NCBI RefSeq assembly: GCF_009846885.1
Contig: NZ_WUWM01000012.1
Coordinates: forward strand, 1-64,000
Source of the DNA: Paenibacillus puerhi
GTDB taxonomy: Bacteria; Bacillota; Bacilli; Paenibacillales; NBRC-103111
Length of the DNA stretch: 64,000 bases
Direction of reading: 5' to 3'
In this document: in pieces, positions 55,198-64,000 of the stretch
Layout: every line of letters begins with the position of its first letter
How positions within the stretch are numbered: the stretch's first letter is position 1
The notes under the pieces: model-generated
The model's input: only the letters and a program-made list of their open reading frames with translations
Database searches by the model: none
What the model was told of the DNA's origin: nothing
Translations under genes and position numbers: made by a program

Positions 55198-55698
55198 TTA
55201 TTTGAATTCAATCAAATTTGCAGCAAGCTTATCTAATGACTGGTTCATACCCATGATGGCGTATTTCAGCATTTCTCCGACTGTCCATCCGAACTCCGTG
55301 ATCTTAAGATCGGTTCGTTCGCCTTTGGCTATGAATTCGATAACGAACTCGATATGTCGCGGAAAATCCGACGGGACGCCCGCTTGAGCTGGATCGATGG
55401 CGTTTCCGTCTCGGTCGGATAAGTAGGAAGTGAATTCCAGCCGCTCCATCGGCACGATCTTCGTATAGATGCCCGCCGAATACGATTCCAGGCCGCCGTG
55501 CGTATCCGGTGCGCGCATGCAGAACACGTACTTCCCGCCTTCGCGAAAATCGATCTCGCATCGAGGCGAGGTATAGTGCGTCGGTCCCCACCATTTCATA
55601 ACCAGCGCCGGATCCGTCCAAGCCTTCCAAACTAGTTCCACCGGATAATCAAACTCGCGCGTAATGACAATGTCTTGCTTGCCGGCACTTGCATACAT
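55198..55698 (-). CDS. AHSA1/SRPBCC-family protein
   Basis: 166 residues of the START-like superfamily: REFDYPVELVWKAWTDP, KWWGPTHYT and FREGGKY are family landmarks. Such proteins bind hydrophobic ligands in a deep cavity or act as Hsp90-activator-like domains. It lies upstream of, and probably with, the RibD-C gene. A GGAGAG site precedes the ATG. Confidence 0.87.
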   Translation of the reverse strand: MYASAGKQDIVITREFDYPVELVWKAWTDPALVMKWWGPTHYTSPRCEIDFREGGKYVFCMRAPDTHGGLESYSAGIYTKIVPMERLEFTSYLSDRDGNAIDPAQAGVPSDFPRHIEFVIEFIAKGERTDLKITEFGWTVGEMLKYAIMGMNQSLDKLAANLIEFK

Positions 55699-55904
55699 CG
55701 GAAAGATCTCTCCTTTTTTATGTTTGATTTTTCAGTTTTTCCATTTCTGCATTCAACACAGCATCCAGGTTTTAAAGGGATCAGTCATACAATAAATGAT
55801 AATTGAATATGAAGGAATACTGCCTGTCAAACAAAACCAAAGCCGGTGGATTTATGATTTTATTTGAAATTTATGCTAAGCTAATAGATGGAAGGGAGGT
55901 CTAT

Positions 55905-58175
55905 ATGAAGCGATTTCCGATGATGCTTCAACTGGCATTAATCCTGTTCAGCGTCATGGCTGTTCCGACGGGGATCTTAACCTGGTATAGCGGCGATCAA
56001 ATCTTGCGGGATTCGGAGCACGCCATTGCGGAATCCTCACTCGCCGGTTTGAAGGCAAGCCGCAATCTGAACGAACATGCGCTGAACGTCATGTCCGAGA
56101 ACACGATACGTCATGCCGATACCCACATCTTCGATCGAATCCGTCCGTACAAAACCTTTACCGAGCTCAATTCGAATTTCGATAACATCAGTGATGCGTT
56201 GGCCGTGCACCAGGACCTGTTGAATTTAAATAAATCGAGTGACGGCGTCTATTCCTCTTTCTTCTACCTCAGCGATTCGGATTATGTGGTGTCCACCGAC
56301 AAGGGCATCACAAGGCTGGACGGGTACGAGTCCTTGGATTGGATGCAGGAGGCACTGGCGAATCGAGGGGGAATCACCGGCGTCTGGTATCCGCGTAAGC
56401 TTGATTCGGGGATTCATGTCGTATCGTATGTGTTTCCTCTCAACCGACTCTCCACTACGACGCGAGGCACGATCGTTGTCAATTTGCGGGAAAGTCAGAT
56501 CGAACATTATGTGCACTCTGCAGAAGCGGACGAGAAAGCCTATTTGCTCATGGATGCGCATGGAACCGTTATCTCCCATAATGACAAGAGCTTGCTGCTC
56601 AAGAACGGCGGCGAGGTGCCGTATATTCGTGAGATTATGGATCATGACTCGTCGGAGGGATATGCATTCCACGGGCTGGAGGGCGAACGCTTGCTGTATA
56701 CGTGGTCCAGGTCGAAGCAATTCGGGTGGATCAACGTGAACATTTACTCGGTCGATGAACTGATGACCAAAACACATACCTTGCAGCGAAAGATCATCTT
56801 TCTTACCGCCGTCATTATTTTGGCTGGGACTGTTCTGGCGGTGTTTCTAGCGACATGGCTGTCCAAGCCGGCTAGGGAGCTGGTCCGGACGCTTCGCAGG
56901 CGCGGTAATTTGGAGATTAAGGGCAAGAATGAGCTCGCGTTTCTCGATGCGGCGTTCCGGCGCATGCAGGAAGAAGAGGAAGTGCTCCATAGGCTGCTGA
57001 ATGCCCGCGAACAAGATGCCCGTAGTCTCGCGATACATAATCTGCTGCGAGGCGAATCGCCACCGCAGGCTGCCGATATGTTTCCGTCCCCGTACTTCCT
57101 CGTGGCTGTCGTCTCCATCGACGGATACAGGAGGTATGTAAGCACGCATAATCCGGAGACACGCAGCTACCACCGGTACCTGATCATCTCCGCTTGCGAC
57201 GTCTTGTTCCCGGAAGGGGTGAATGCGCGCGGCGTCTACCAAGGCGAAGACTGTTTCGTATTCGTGATCAACTATGGCCTGGCGGAAAATGAAAACGATT
57301 GCAGGGGGGTTCATTCCGCGCTCAGCGAGCTTCGGGATAAAGCGGCCGAGCTGCTAGCCCACACCGTGACCATCGGCGTAAGCAGTCCGGCGGACTCGAG
57401 CGACATGGTCTCGGATCGTGTGGCCGAAGCGATGGAGGTGATCAAGCATCGCATGATCGCGGGAAGCGGCGGCATCACCTATTGGAAGGAGAAAGACAGG
57501 AGCGATAAGAAATATGTTTATCCCGTCAATAGCGAACGGCGTATTCTCAACTTCCTGGATCACGGCGATCTCGACTGCATCGTTAGGGAATTGGAGACGA
57601 TCGGTGGAGAAATCCGTTCCGCGGACTACATCTCTTACGATAATATCTTATTTATCTACCATCAATTAGCGGGCGTCACCATTAAGCATCTTAGAGAGAA
57701 TAACGTCAGTACGGCGCGAATTTTTGCGGGAAGGGGCAATATTTACGCTGCCCTTGCTTCATTCGATACGTTAGACGAGCTTGAGGAATACCTGAACAAG
57801 TTTTACGCAGAAATTGTGCAGTATATGGCGCGTACCTCGGACGTTACCAATAAGTATAGCAAACCTGTCATCGCATATTTACATGAACATTATCGAGAGG
57901 ATATTGTGTTTGAGGAGATGGCTAAGGAAATTGGCATCAGCTACTCGTACATGCGTAAGATCGTGTATGAGATGACAGGCATGAGCCTGATCGATTATCT
58001 GAATCAGCTGCGAATCGAGAAGGCGAAGCAACTGCTTGTGGATTCCAAGCTGACCATTTCCCAGATTGCGCTCGAGGCTGGATACTATAATGTGAAAAGC
58101 TTCAACCGCTTTTTCCGTAAATTCGAAGGCATGACTCCGAGCAGCTACAGGACGGTTAAGTCTCAGACATCGTAA
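55905..58175 (+). CDS. Membrane-anchored AraC-family regulator (YesS-like)
   Basis: 756 residues. Two membrane helices (about 10-30 and 290-310) flank an extracellular Cache-type sensor; a cytoplasmic linker leads to a C-terminal AraC HTH_18 domain (about 650-752; ISYSYMRKIVYEMTG and ISQIALEAGYYNVKSFNRFFRKFEG). It senses outside the cell and binds DNA directly, without a kinase. ATG 55905 has GGGAGG 6 bases upstream; the frame extends to 55803 without a better site. Likely activates the transporter operon that follows. Confidence 0.9.
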   Translation: MKRFPMMLQLALILFSVMAVPTGILTWYSGDQILRDSEHAIAESSLAGLKASRNLNEHALNVMSENTIRHADTHIFDRIRPYKTFTELNSNFDNISDALAVHQDLLNLNKSSDGVYSSFFYLSDSDYVVSTDKGITRLDGYESLDWMQEALANRGGITGVWYPRKLDSGIHVVSYVFPLNRLSTTTRGTIVVNLRESQIEHYVHSAEADEKAYLLMDAHGTVISHNDKSLLLKNGGEVPYIREIMDHDSSEGYAFHGLEGERLLYTWSRSKQFGWINVNIYSVDELMTKTHTLQRKIIFLTAVIILAGTVLAVFLATWLSKPARELVRTLRRRGNLEIKGKNELAFLDAAFRRMQEEEEVLHRLLNAREQDARSLAIHNLLRGESPPQAADMFPSPYFLVAVVSIDGYRRYVSTHNPETRSYHRYLIISACDVLFPEGVNARGVYQGEDCFVFVINYGLAENENDCRGVHSALSELRDKAAELLAHTVTIGVSSPADSSDMVSDRVAEAMEVIKHRMIAGSGGITYWKEKDRSDKKYVYPVNSERRILNFLDHGDLDCIVRELETIGGEIRSADYISYDNILFIYHQLAGVTIKHLRENNVSTARIFAGRGNIYAALASFDTLDELEEYLNKFYAEIVQYMARTSDVTNKYSKPVIAYLHEHYREDIVFEEMAKEIGISYSYMRKIVYEMTGMSLIDYLNQLRIEKAKQLLVDSKLTISQIALEAGYYNVKSFNRFFRKFEGMTPSSYRTVKSQTS

Positions 58176-58336
58176 GCGTTCCAGTGTAAATCATCGTTAT
58201 TTATGAGCGAGAGCCTCACTCAAGCTGTCTTTTTCAGTAGGTTTACTGAAGGAGGCAGTTTATTTTTGCTCATCAGGGTACAAAAATGATTATTTTAGCT
58301 AGTCAAACCTCTGGAACGGCGAGGAGGGAATCAAAT

Positions 58337-58390
58337 ATGGCGAAGGAATATCAATACTGGCGATTTACTGATCCTCAGACGAAACGGTAA
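58337..58390 (+). CDS. Candidate 17-residue leader peptide
   Basis: ATG 58337, placed 8 bases after GAGGAGGG, opens a frame MAKEYQYWRFTDPQTKR. It lies in the leader of the sugar-transport operon. It is aromatic-rich but has no run of one amino acid, so a classical attenuator is not evident. It may also be chance or the end of a lost gene. Confidence 0.3.
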   Translation: MAKEYQYWRFTDPQTKR

Positions 58391-58461
58391 GATGAGAGCG
58401 CAGCCTTGGGAAATCCGAACAAGGACAGAGCCAGGGCCACATTCACAGAGGAGGTGAGTAT

Positions 58462-59430
58462 GTGAGAGCTATAACTACTTCTAATTCTAAAAATGAAACC
58501 GCTTTAACGTCTTCGAAAAACAAAAGACAGGGGATCTTGTACTATTTGAGGCGAGATTGGCAGCTTTACTTCTTGCTGATTATTCCTTTAGCGTTGGTGC
58601 TGGTCTTTAAGTATGCGCCCATGTTCGGACTCACGCTAGCCTTTAAAGATTATAAGATCGCAAAAGGCTTTTGGGGAAGCGAATGGGTTGGATTGGAAGT
58701 GTTCAAAGACTTATTCTCCAAGCCTGAGTTCTATCGTGCGATTCGGAATACGCTGCTGCTGAATATTTTGGATCTCCTGTTTAGCTTTACAGCGCCGATT
58801 GTGCTCGCTTTACTGATTAATGAAATCAAGGGCGTCTTGTTCAAGCGTATCAACCAAACGCTGCTTTATTTGCCCCATTTCTTATCCTGGGTTATTATCG
58901 GCGCCATCGCGTATCAGCTTCTAGCGGAAGGCAACGGCATGGTCAATAACGCCATTGTGCAGCTAGGGGGTGAACGGACCCCATTCTTGCAGGAGGACAC
59001 CAATTGGCTGATCAGTTATTTGCTGATCGGCGTGTGGCAAAGCATGGGTTGGGGCACGATCATCTATCTGGCTGCGATGAGCGGCATTAACCCGGAGTTA
59101 TACGAAGCAGCTGTCGTCGATGGCGCAGGCAGGTGGAGGAAGGTGTGGAACGTCACGCTGCCCTCGATCCGGATGACGATTGTGACCTTGCTGATCTTGA
59201 GTTTAGGCAATGTGATGGGCGGCTCCTTCGAGCGAATCATTGCTTTAGCCAATAAGGCAACGACCGAGTTCACCACCACCATTCCGGTACTGGTGTTCCG
59301 TTGGGGGCTTGAGAGCGGCAACTTCAGCCGCGCAACCGCAATCGGCTTGTTTCAAGCCGTCATCGGGATGGTCCTCGTCTTGCTCGCCGACAGGGTCGCC
59401 AAGAAACTGGGCGAAGACGGATTGATTTAG
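58462..59430 (+). CDS. Sugar ABC transporter permease, LplB family
   Basis: 322 residues, six membrane helices, BPD_transp_1 family with the EAA loop EAAVVDGAGRWRKVWNVTLP. The RRDWQLYFLLIIPLALVLVF start is typical of LplB/YtcP-type importers found in polysaccharide-use clusters of Paenibacillus. GTG 58462 has GAGGAGG about 7 bases upstream. First gene of a three-gene operon. Confidence 0.92.
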   Translation: MRAITTSNSKNETALTSSKNKRQGILYYLRRDWQLYFLLIIPLALVLVFKYAPMFGLTLAFKDYKIAKGFWGSEWVGLEVFKDLFSKPEFYRAIRNTLLLNILDLLFSFTAPIVLALLINEIKGVLFKRINQTLLYLPHFLSWVIIGAIAYQLLAEGNGMVNNAIVQLGGERTPFLQEDTNWLISYLLIGVWQSMGWGTIIYLAAMSGINPELYEAAVVDGAGRWRKVWNVTLPSIRMTIVTLLILSLGNVMGGSFERIIALANKATTEFTTTIPVLVFRWGLESGNFSRATAIGLFQAVIGMVLVLLADRVAKKLGEDGLI

Positions 59431-59445
59431 GAGAGGAGGCGAACC

Positions 59446-60345
59446 ATGAAAACCACTGTTGGCGCCCATGCCGTGCAGCGTCGATGGCGACTGGATGTCT
59501 GGGACTTGCTGATCCGCCTCGTGTTGATAGCCGCTTCCCTGGCTTGCACGCTGCCATTCGTTCATGTCGCTGCCAAATCACTTAGCGATGACGCCTATGT
59601 AATCGCTAACAAAGTATATCTCTGGCCAGCAGGCTTTAACCTGGAGGCCTACGAAAAGATTTTTGCCGACGCCAGCATCATGAGGTCCCTTTACGTATCC
59701 GTTATCGTAACCGTACTGTTCACGGTACTGGGGATGATCGCCACCATTTGCGCGGCCTATCCGCTATCGCGCAAGCAGCTCGAGGGACGTTCGGCACTGA
59801 CCTTCATCTTTGTGTTCACCTTGTATTTCGGCGGCGGGATTATTCCCGACTACATGCTGGTTAACAGCCTGGGGATGCTCGACACGGTATGGTCGCTTGT
59901 GCTGCCGGGTTTGTTCAGCGCCTTCTATATGCTGATCTTACGAAGCTCGATTTCGGGTAGCATTCCGGTGAGCTTGGAGGAATCGGCGCGGATCGACGGA
60001 GCCGGACATTTCCGAATCCTGTTCAGCGTCGTGCTTCCGCTCTGCAAGCCGATCCTTGCGACGTTATCCCTCTTCTTAGCGGTAAACCGGTGGAATGCCT
60101 ACCAAGATGCGCTGTTTTACATCAAACAGAATACCGATCTGCGGCCTTTGCAGCTGAAGCTGTATTACCTGGTGATCCAGGCAAGCGAAACCTTCCAGCT
60201 CGAGGCTACCAACGTATCGCTTAGCAATCCCGAGGTGCTCAAGGCATCGGTTGTCGTATTCGCGACACTGCCGATCATCTGCGTCTATCCGTTTATCCAG
60301 AAGTATTTTGTTCAAGGAACACTGCTTGGAGCCGTCAAGGAATAA
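59446..60345 (+). CDS. Sugar ABC transporter permease, YtcP/LplC family
   Basis: 299 residues, six membrane helices and an EAA loop EESARIDGAGHFRILFSVVLP. Partner of the preceding permease. GAGAGGAGG precedes the ATG; spacing from the previous gene is 15 bases. No ATPase gene is linked; such systems often use a shared MsmX-type ATPase. Confidence 0.92.
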   Translation: MKTTVGAHAVQRRWRLDVWDLLIRLVLIAASLACTLPFVHVAAKSLSDDAYVIANKVYLWPAGFNLEAYEKIFADASIMRSLYVSVIVTVLFTVLGMIATICAAYPLSRKQLEGRSALTFIFVFTLYFGGGIIPDYMLVNSLGMLDTVWSLVLPGLFSAFYMLILRSSISGSIPVSLEESARIDGAGHFRILFSVVLPLCKPILATLSLFLAVNRWNAYQDALFYIKQNTDLRPLQLKLYYLVIQASETFQLEATNVSLSNPEVLKASVVVFATLPIICVYPFIQKYFVQGTLLGAVKE

Positions 60346-60392
60346 CCGGAATCGGCTTTGGCATACCTACTAACTGAAATGGGGGAAATACG

Positions 60393-62006
60393 ATGAGCAA
60401 AAAGAAATGGGTTCCTTTGTTTATGGCTTCCGTAATGAGTGTCGGCCTGCTCGCGGGCTGCACGGGAGACCCCAAGGAAAATGCGGGAAATTCGCCAAGT
60501 CCGGGCTCGAGCCCGACTGACTACTCGAAAGGCTTCACAGAGACAGTCAACCTCGATATTCCCGTCTATGAACGTGCGTTCGAAGGCTGGAACGTAGCCG
60601 ACAACTACTATACGCGATGGGTCCAGAAGGAATTTGGGGATAAACATAACATCAAAGTCAATTACGTGCCGATTACGCGGAATAACGAAGTCAGGGATTT
60701 CCAACAACTGCTTGCCGCTAACAAGGCGCCGGATATTATTTTCCATTATGATATGCCTCAAGCGCTCGCCTACTATAGCGAAGGCGTCATGCAGCCGCTG
60801 AATCATGACGAGATTGCTCAATATGCTCCGACCTACTGGAAAAACATGAGCAAGACTATCGAACAATACGGCACCGTTGACGGAAAGAAAGTGTTCGCCT
60901 TCGCCTCACGCCCGAACTATAACAACTTTGTCAACATTATTCGTAAAGACTGGGTCGAGAAGGTCGGCATGAAGGTGGAGGATCTGACGTCGCTCGAGAA
61001 GTACAACGAGATGCTCGTCAAATGGAAGCAGGCGGGACTCGGTGTCGCCGGCGGATCCTTAACCCGGAACGTGTTCAATTATAGCTATGCTTTTCGGGAT
61101 TGGCCGATCGATCCGAAGTACCGCGCGCTCTATTCCGATCTTGCCGTTGCGGATTTCACAACGGCCGATACCGAGCGTTGGCTGCGCAACTTGAACTATC
61201 AATATAATAACGGCCTGATTGACAAGGAATTCTATCTCCGCGACGATGACAACAAGATTAAGGCCGAGTTCGTTGCGGGCAAGACGGGCACATACGGATT
61301 CTACATGGCCAGCAATACCGACGTATTCGCGGCTGTGCTGAAGAACAACCCGGGAGCCCAATTTGCCGTGTTACCTCCTGGAGCCGGCGTGCCTGAAGGA
61401 CGCAAGCCGCAAGGTCGCGCCGACTGGCCGTTCGGCCTCATCATGGGCATTAATCACAAATCATCGGACAAGGAACGCGCAGCCGTCTGGATGTATCTGG
61501 AATGGATGAGCCAGCCGAAAAACTTATTCTTCCTGCAGAACGGCGTCGAAAGCCAGAACTACACGCTCGATTCCGATGGTCTGCCGAAGAAAGTAGCGGA
61601 CTTCAAGGGCGAGTCGAAGCTTTCCCAGAACAACAACAAAGACTACTGGGCGCTTGTGACCGAAATTGCGGAGTTCTCGACTCCGGAATTGACGAGGAAA
61701 GCGAATCTGCTCAACTGGTCGCCAGCCGGATACGAGCCGCTGGCCGAGCAGATCGTGAAAAATTGGGATGCTACCAGTCAGTATCGTACGCCGGACGCGA
61801 TGTTCACTGTCGTCCTCAAGAAGGTGAGCGAGTATAAAGCGGACCTGAATGCCCTCTTCCAGGAGCAATATTTGAAGGTGGTCCTCGCCCCTACAGACAA
61901 GTTCGATGCTGTGTACGCGGAGGCTAAGAAGAAGTTCCTCGAAGCCGGCTACCAAGAGATTTTGGATGAGAAGAAAAAAGCGATCGATGCCGGTCAATTC
62001 CGCTAA
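60393..62006 (+). CDS. Sugar-binding lipoprotein, LplA/YtcQ family
   Basis: 537 residues; lipobox LLAGC with Cys about 22, then a Ser/Pro-rich linker and a large ExtSBP domain (VNLDIPVYERAFEG near residue 50; WPFGLIMGINHKS in the second half). The length suits the oligosaccharide-binding LplA subgroup. A GGGGGAAA site precedes the ATG. Third gene of the transporter operon. Confidence 0.92.
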   Translation: MSKKKWVPLFMASVMSVGLLAGCTGDPKENAGNSPSPGSSPTDYSKGFTETVNLDIPVYERAFEGWNVADNYYTRWVQKEFGDKHNIKVNYVPITRNNEVRDFQQLLAANKAPDIIFHYDMPQALAYYSEGVMQPLNHDEIAQYAPTYWKNMSKTIEQYGTVDGKKVFAFASRPNYNNFVNIIRKDWVEKVGMKVEDLTSLEKYNEMLVKWKQAGLGVAGGSLTRNVFNYSYAFRDWPIDPKYRALYSDLAVADFTTADTERWLRNLNYQYNNGLIDKEFYLRDDDNKIKAEFVAGKTGTYGFYMASNTDVFAAVLKNNPGAQFAVLPPGAGVPEGRKPQGRADWPFGLIMGINHKSSDKERAAVWMYLEWMSQPKNLFFLQNGVESQNYTLDSDGLPKKVADFKGESKLSQNNNKDYWALVTEIAEFSTPELTRKANLLNWSPAGYEPLAEQIVKNWDATSQYRTPDAMFTVVLKKVSEYKADLNALFQEQYLKVVLAPTDKFDAVYAEAKKKFLEAGYQEILDEKKKAIDAGQFR

Positions 62007-62050
62007 GGATGAAAGATTTTACTAGGAAGAGAGTACTCGGATAAGAGGAA

Positions 62051-62084
62051 TAAGGCCGTCCCTCCAGGGGCGGCCTTCGTCGCA
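62051..62084 (+). terminator. Terminator of the LplB-type transporter operon
   Basis: Near-perfect stem AAGGCCGtCCCT/AGGGGCGGCCTT with a CC loop; T-rich stretch is short. Convergent with the GH26 gene. Confidence 0.75.
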
Positions 62085-62222
62085 GCCTGAAGTTGTTTGG
62101 AGCCAAATTGAGCTATGCAGAAATAACCATCGAAGACATTACATTAAACAAAGGAACCATGTCCAGGCAAGGACCGCATGCGGCTGCCGTAATGTGCATC
62201 GTTCGGCAAGGCGTGAAACCAA

Positions 62223-64000
62223 CTATATATGCAATGATATTGAAATAAGTAACCACAAAATGGTACCCAGTAGTGCTGATACCGTTGTTGATGTCTGACT
62301 CACAGGTGGAACCGCAGCGGCGTCGAGCTTTATAGAGTCGATATCCATCCAGCCCCAGTTGTTTGTAATGTCGATCGTATTAATGCCGTTCTGGAACTTG
62401 TAGGGTCCAAGAACGGCGTCGTTCCATTGGGTGCTGTCCTCAAATACTTGCTCCGAAACCAGGTCGTCGTTGATCGTTATGTTATTCGTCTTATCCCCGC
62501 CTAATGTCCTGTAACGAATCGTGATCGTATAATCGCCGGCTGTTACGTCGGCTTCGATGTGTAGATTGTCGCCAGCTGCATCAAACCCAGTTACATAGCC
62601 TTTACCAGAATATCCATTCGGCTCCGAGGCGACCACCAATCCCGTAAGCTCGCCCTTCTCCGCTTCATAACGGAAGGAGGTGTACAGGTCAGAGGGCAAT
62701 TCGTCGAGCGTAATGATGTAATCGTGGTTGTAAACCTTGTTCAGATGGGCAGTTGTGTTAACTACCCCATCATTGATGAAGTTACCTGTCCATGTATTGA
62801 AGAAGCTCCAGTCTGCTCCGTAGGTTTGCAGAAGGTCGGGATCCGGAATCGGTCCGTTCTCTGCGAGTCCGATAATTTTCTTGTCTTTAACCAGGGAAAC
62901 GAGGTTGTCAAAATTCGCAATGATCGGGTTATAATCTCCCGCAGGGTTGTAAATATCGATGCTAGCTATATCCACAACATCATTGCCCGGATACCAATCA
63001 GCTTTCTCGGAATTCCAAACCCAGATGAGATTGTTCAAGCCGTGGTAGTTCGTCAGACGATCGTACATAAGTCGCCACAGTTGTTTTGTCGCTTCAGGAC
63101 CTTTGGCCCCCCACCAGAACCAGCCACCTTCCGCTTCGTGAAGCGGCCTCCACAATATCGGCACGCCCGCATCCTGTAGACGCTTTAATTGTATGGCGAT
63201 CGCATCGATATCCCGCATGAGAAGTTTATTATCCTCCGAATCCGGATTGTCGAGCGCGTATTTTACGTCGAAGGATGTGGAATCGGTGTAGAAGCCCCTC
63301 CACCATTCTTTTTCCGGTTCGTTGTAAAGTCCTGCTGGAGCGTTCCAATGCCAGCAAAGCGCTACGATGCCTCCGTTTTGGAACCAGTTGATCATCTTTT
63401 CGACTTCGTTTGAAGTGGCTCCATATTGCACGCGGGAAGGGGAATAATCCATCAAATCTGTTGAGAAAATGGCAGGGAGTTTCCCGGTTTGCTGGTAGAT
63501 CCACTCAACGCTCGAGAGCTCCTGCTGACCGGAAATAATTTTCTGCCCGTATTGACTGACGAGGTAGTTCATCAGGGCTCGAGTTTCCATGGTTGCGTTC
63601 GGGTTGATGAGCGAGCTTGTCACGTCATGACCATCCGTCGCGACGGCGGCGGACAATGTAACGTAATCGATATGGTACCAACCCCAATTCGCTTTGATGA
63701 CGATGGAGTTGGCTCCGGCCTGGAGCATCGCTTTGCCGCCCGATATTTCGACGAAATGACTCGCAGAAGGTAAGGAAATTTCGGAGGTCGCGCCGCCTAT
63801 AATCAGGTGTGTTTTCTTATCCCCGGACGGAGCGCTATAAGAAATCGCTATGTCGTACATACCGGCAGTCGCTGCGTGGTAAGTCAGTGTCAGCGAACCG
63901 TCGTTCTTAAACGATGCATAGCCGTCGCCGGAGTAACCGGTCCCCGACGAGTCGATGGACACGCTACCGGTCATAATGCCGTTCTCTGCTTCAAGCTTGC
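62223..64000 (-). CDS. GH26 mannanase-like enzyme with CBM35 modules (5' end outside window)
   Basis: At least 591 residues; the frame is still open at the window end, so the start and signal peptide are missing here. Order: CBM35-like module (KLEAENG to about 110 residues), GH26 catalytic domain with acid/base Glu in RPLHEAEGGWFWWG and nucleophile Glu in GLAENGP, then a second CBM35-like module (YEAEKGELTG to about SIKLD). It ends in a hydrophobic helix LLGTILWLLISISLHI, unusual for a secreted Firmicute enzyme. Probable substrate is beta-mannan or a mixed-linkage glucan. It may supply oligosaccharides to the adjacent importer. Confidence 0.9.
   Translation of the reverse strand, partial: KLEAENGIMTGSVSIDSSGTGYSGDGYASFKNDGSLTLTYHAATAGMYDIAISYSAPSGDKKTHLIIGGATSEISLPSASHFVEISGGKAMLQAGANSIVIKANWGWYHIDYVTLSAAVATDGHDVTSSLINPNATMETRALMNYLVSQYGQKIISGQQELSSVEWIYQQTGKLPAIFSTDLMDYSPSRVQYGATSNEVEKMINWFQNGGIVALCWHWNAPAGLYNEPEKEWWRGFYTDSTSFDVKYALDNPDSEDNKLLMRDIDAIAIQLKRLQDAGVPILWRPLHEAEGGWFWWGAKGPEATKQLWRLMYDRLTNYHGLNNLIWVWNSEKADWYPGNDVVDIASIDIYNPAGDYNPIIANFDNLVSLVKDKKIIGLAENGPIPDPDLLQTYGADWSFFNTWTGNFINDGVVNTTAHLNKVYNHDYIITLDELPSDLYTSFRYEAEKGELTGLVVASEPNGYSGKGYVTGFDAAGDNLHIEADVTAGDYTITIRYRTLGGDKTNNITINDDLVSEQVFEDSTQWNDAVLGPYKFQNGINTIDITNNWGWMDIDSIKLDAAAVPPVSQTSTTVSALLGTILWLLISISLHI

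Overview
The window looks like chromosomal DNA from a spore-forming Firmicute of the Paenibacillaceae, probably Paenibacillus or a near relative. The evidence is an rRNA/tRNA block, the order sigW-rsiW-cdaA-ybbR-glmM-glmS with a glmS ribozyme, CotF-type spore coat proteins, an S-layer-homology surface protein, YesM/YesN-type two-component genes and LplB/YtcP-type sugar transporters. Identifications come from motif reading only; no database search was run.

Layout. 1-1392: 3' end of 23S rRNA, 5S rRNA and eight tRNA genes (Asn, Thr, Glu, Val, Thr, Gln, Lys, Leu) closed by a terminator. 1435-7715: a helix-turn-helix/solute-binding-protein fusion regulator, divergent from a five-gene operon (AprA-like flavoprotein, small 2[4Fe-4S] ferredoxin, lipoprotein solute-binding protein, permease, ATPase). 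The regulator's sensor half is a paralogue of the transporter's binding protein. 7819-8358: a second tRNA block (Gly, Arg, Pro, Gly) with its own promoter. Three tRNA genes (Glu, Arg, Gly) have their 3' ends duplicated downstream. Two of these duplications bracket short elements with the same internal architecture; the third brackets about 0.9 kb holding a 50-bp-unit repeat and a frameshifted membrane-protein gene. 9390-15161: a very large exported phosphoesterase with SLH domains. 15312-27127: housekeeping genes (SDR, ppc, then envelope-stress sigma factor, c-di-AMP synthesis and amino-sugar synthesis).

27128-38300 is accessory and partly decayed. It holds an XRE regulator behind a tandem repeat, a spore-coat/alcohol-dehydrogenase operon, a 145-bp MITE-like element, CBO0543-type membrane proteins (one frameshifted), a royal-jelly/yellow-family protein and a run of gene remnants (MFS, Old Yellow Enzyme, NmrA, DoxX, pirin) around an intact arylamine N-acetyltransferase. 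38305-51876: two chemoreceptors, a YesM/YesN-like two-component pair with a divergent orphan sugar-binding lipoprotein, and a ribose-type ABC operon with a serine hydrolase and a chemoreceptor. 52082-55698: a decayed ArsR/hydrolase pair, an intact TetR/hydrolase pair, a RibD-C reductase and an AHSA1 protein. 55905-64000: a membrane-anchored AraC regulator, an LplB/YtcP-type ABC importer and, convergent with it, a GH26 mannanase-like enzyme that runs off the window.

The most interesting material is (i) the tRNA-3'-end elements with a shared core and GAA-capped hairpin and (ii) the fusion-sensor/AprA-like/ferredoxin/ABC cluster, whose regulator appears to sense what its transporter binds.
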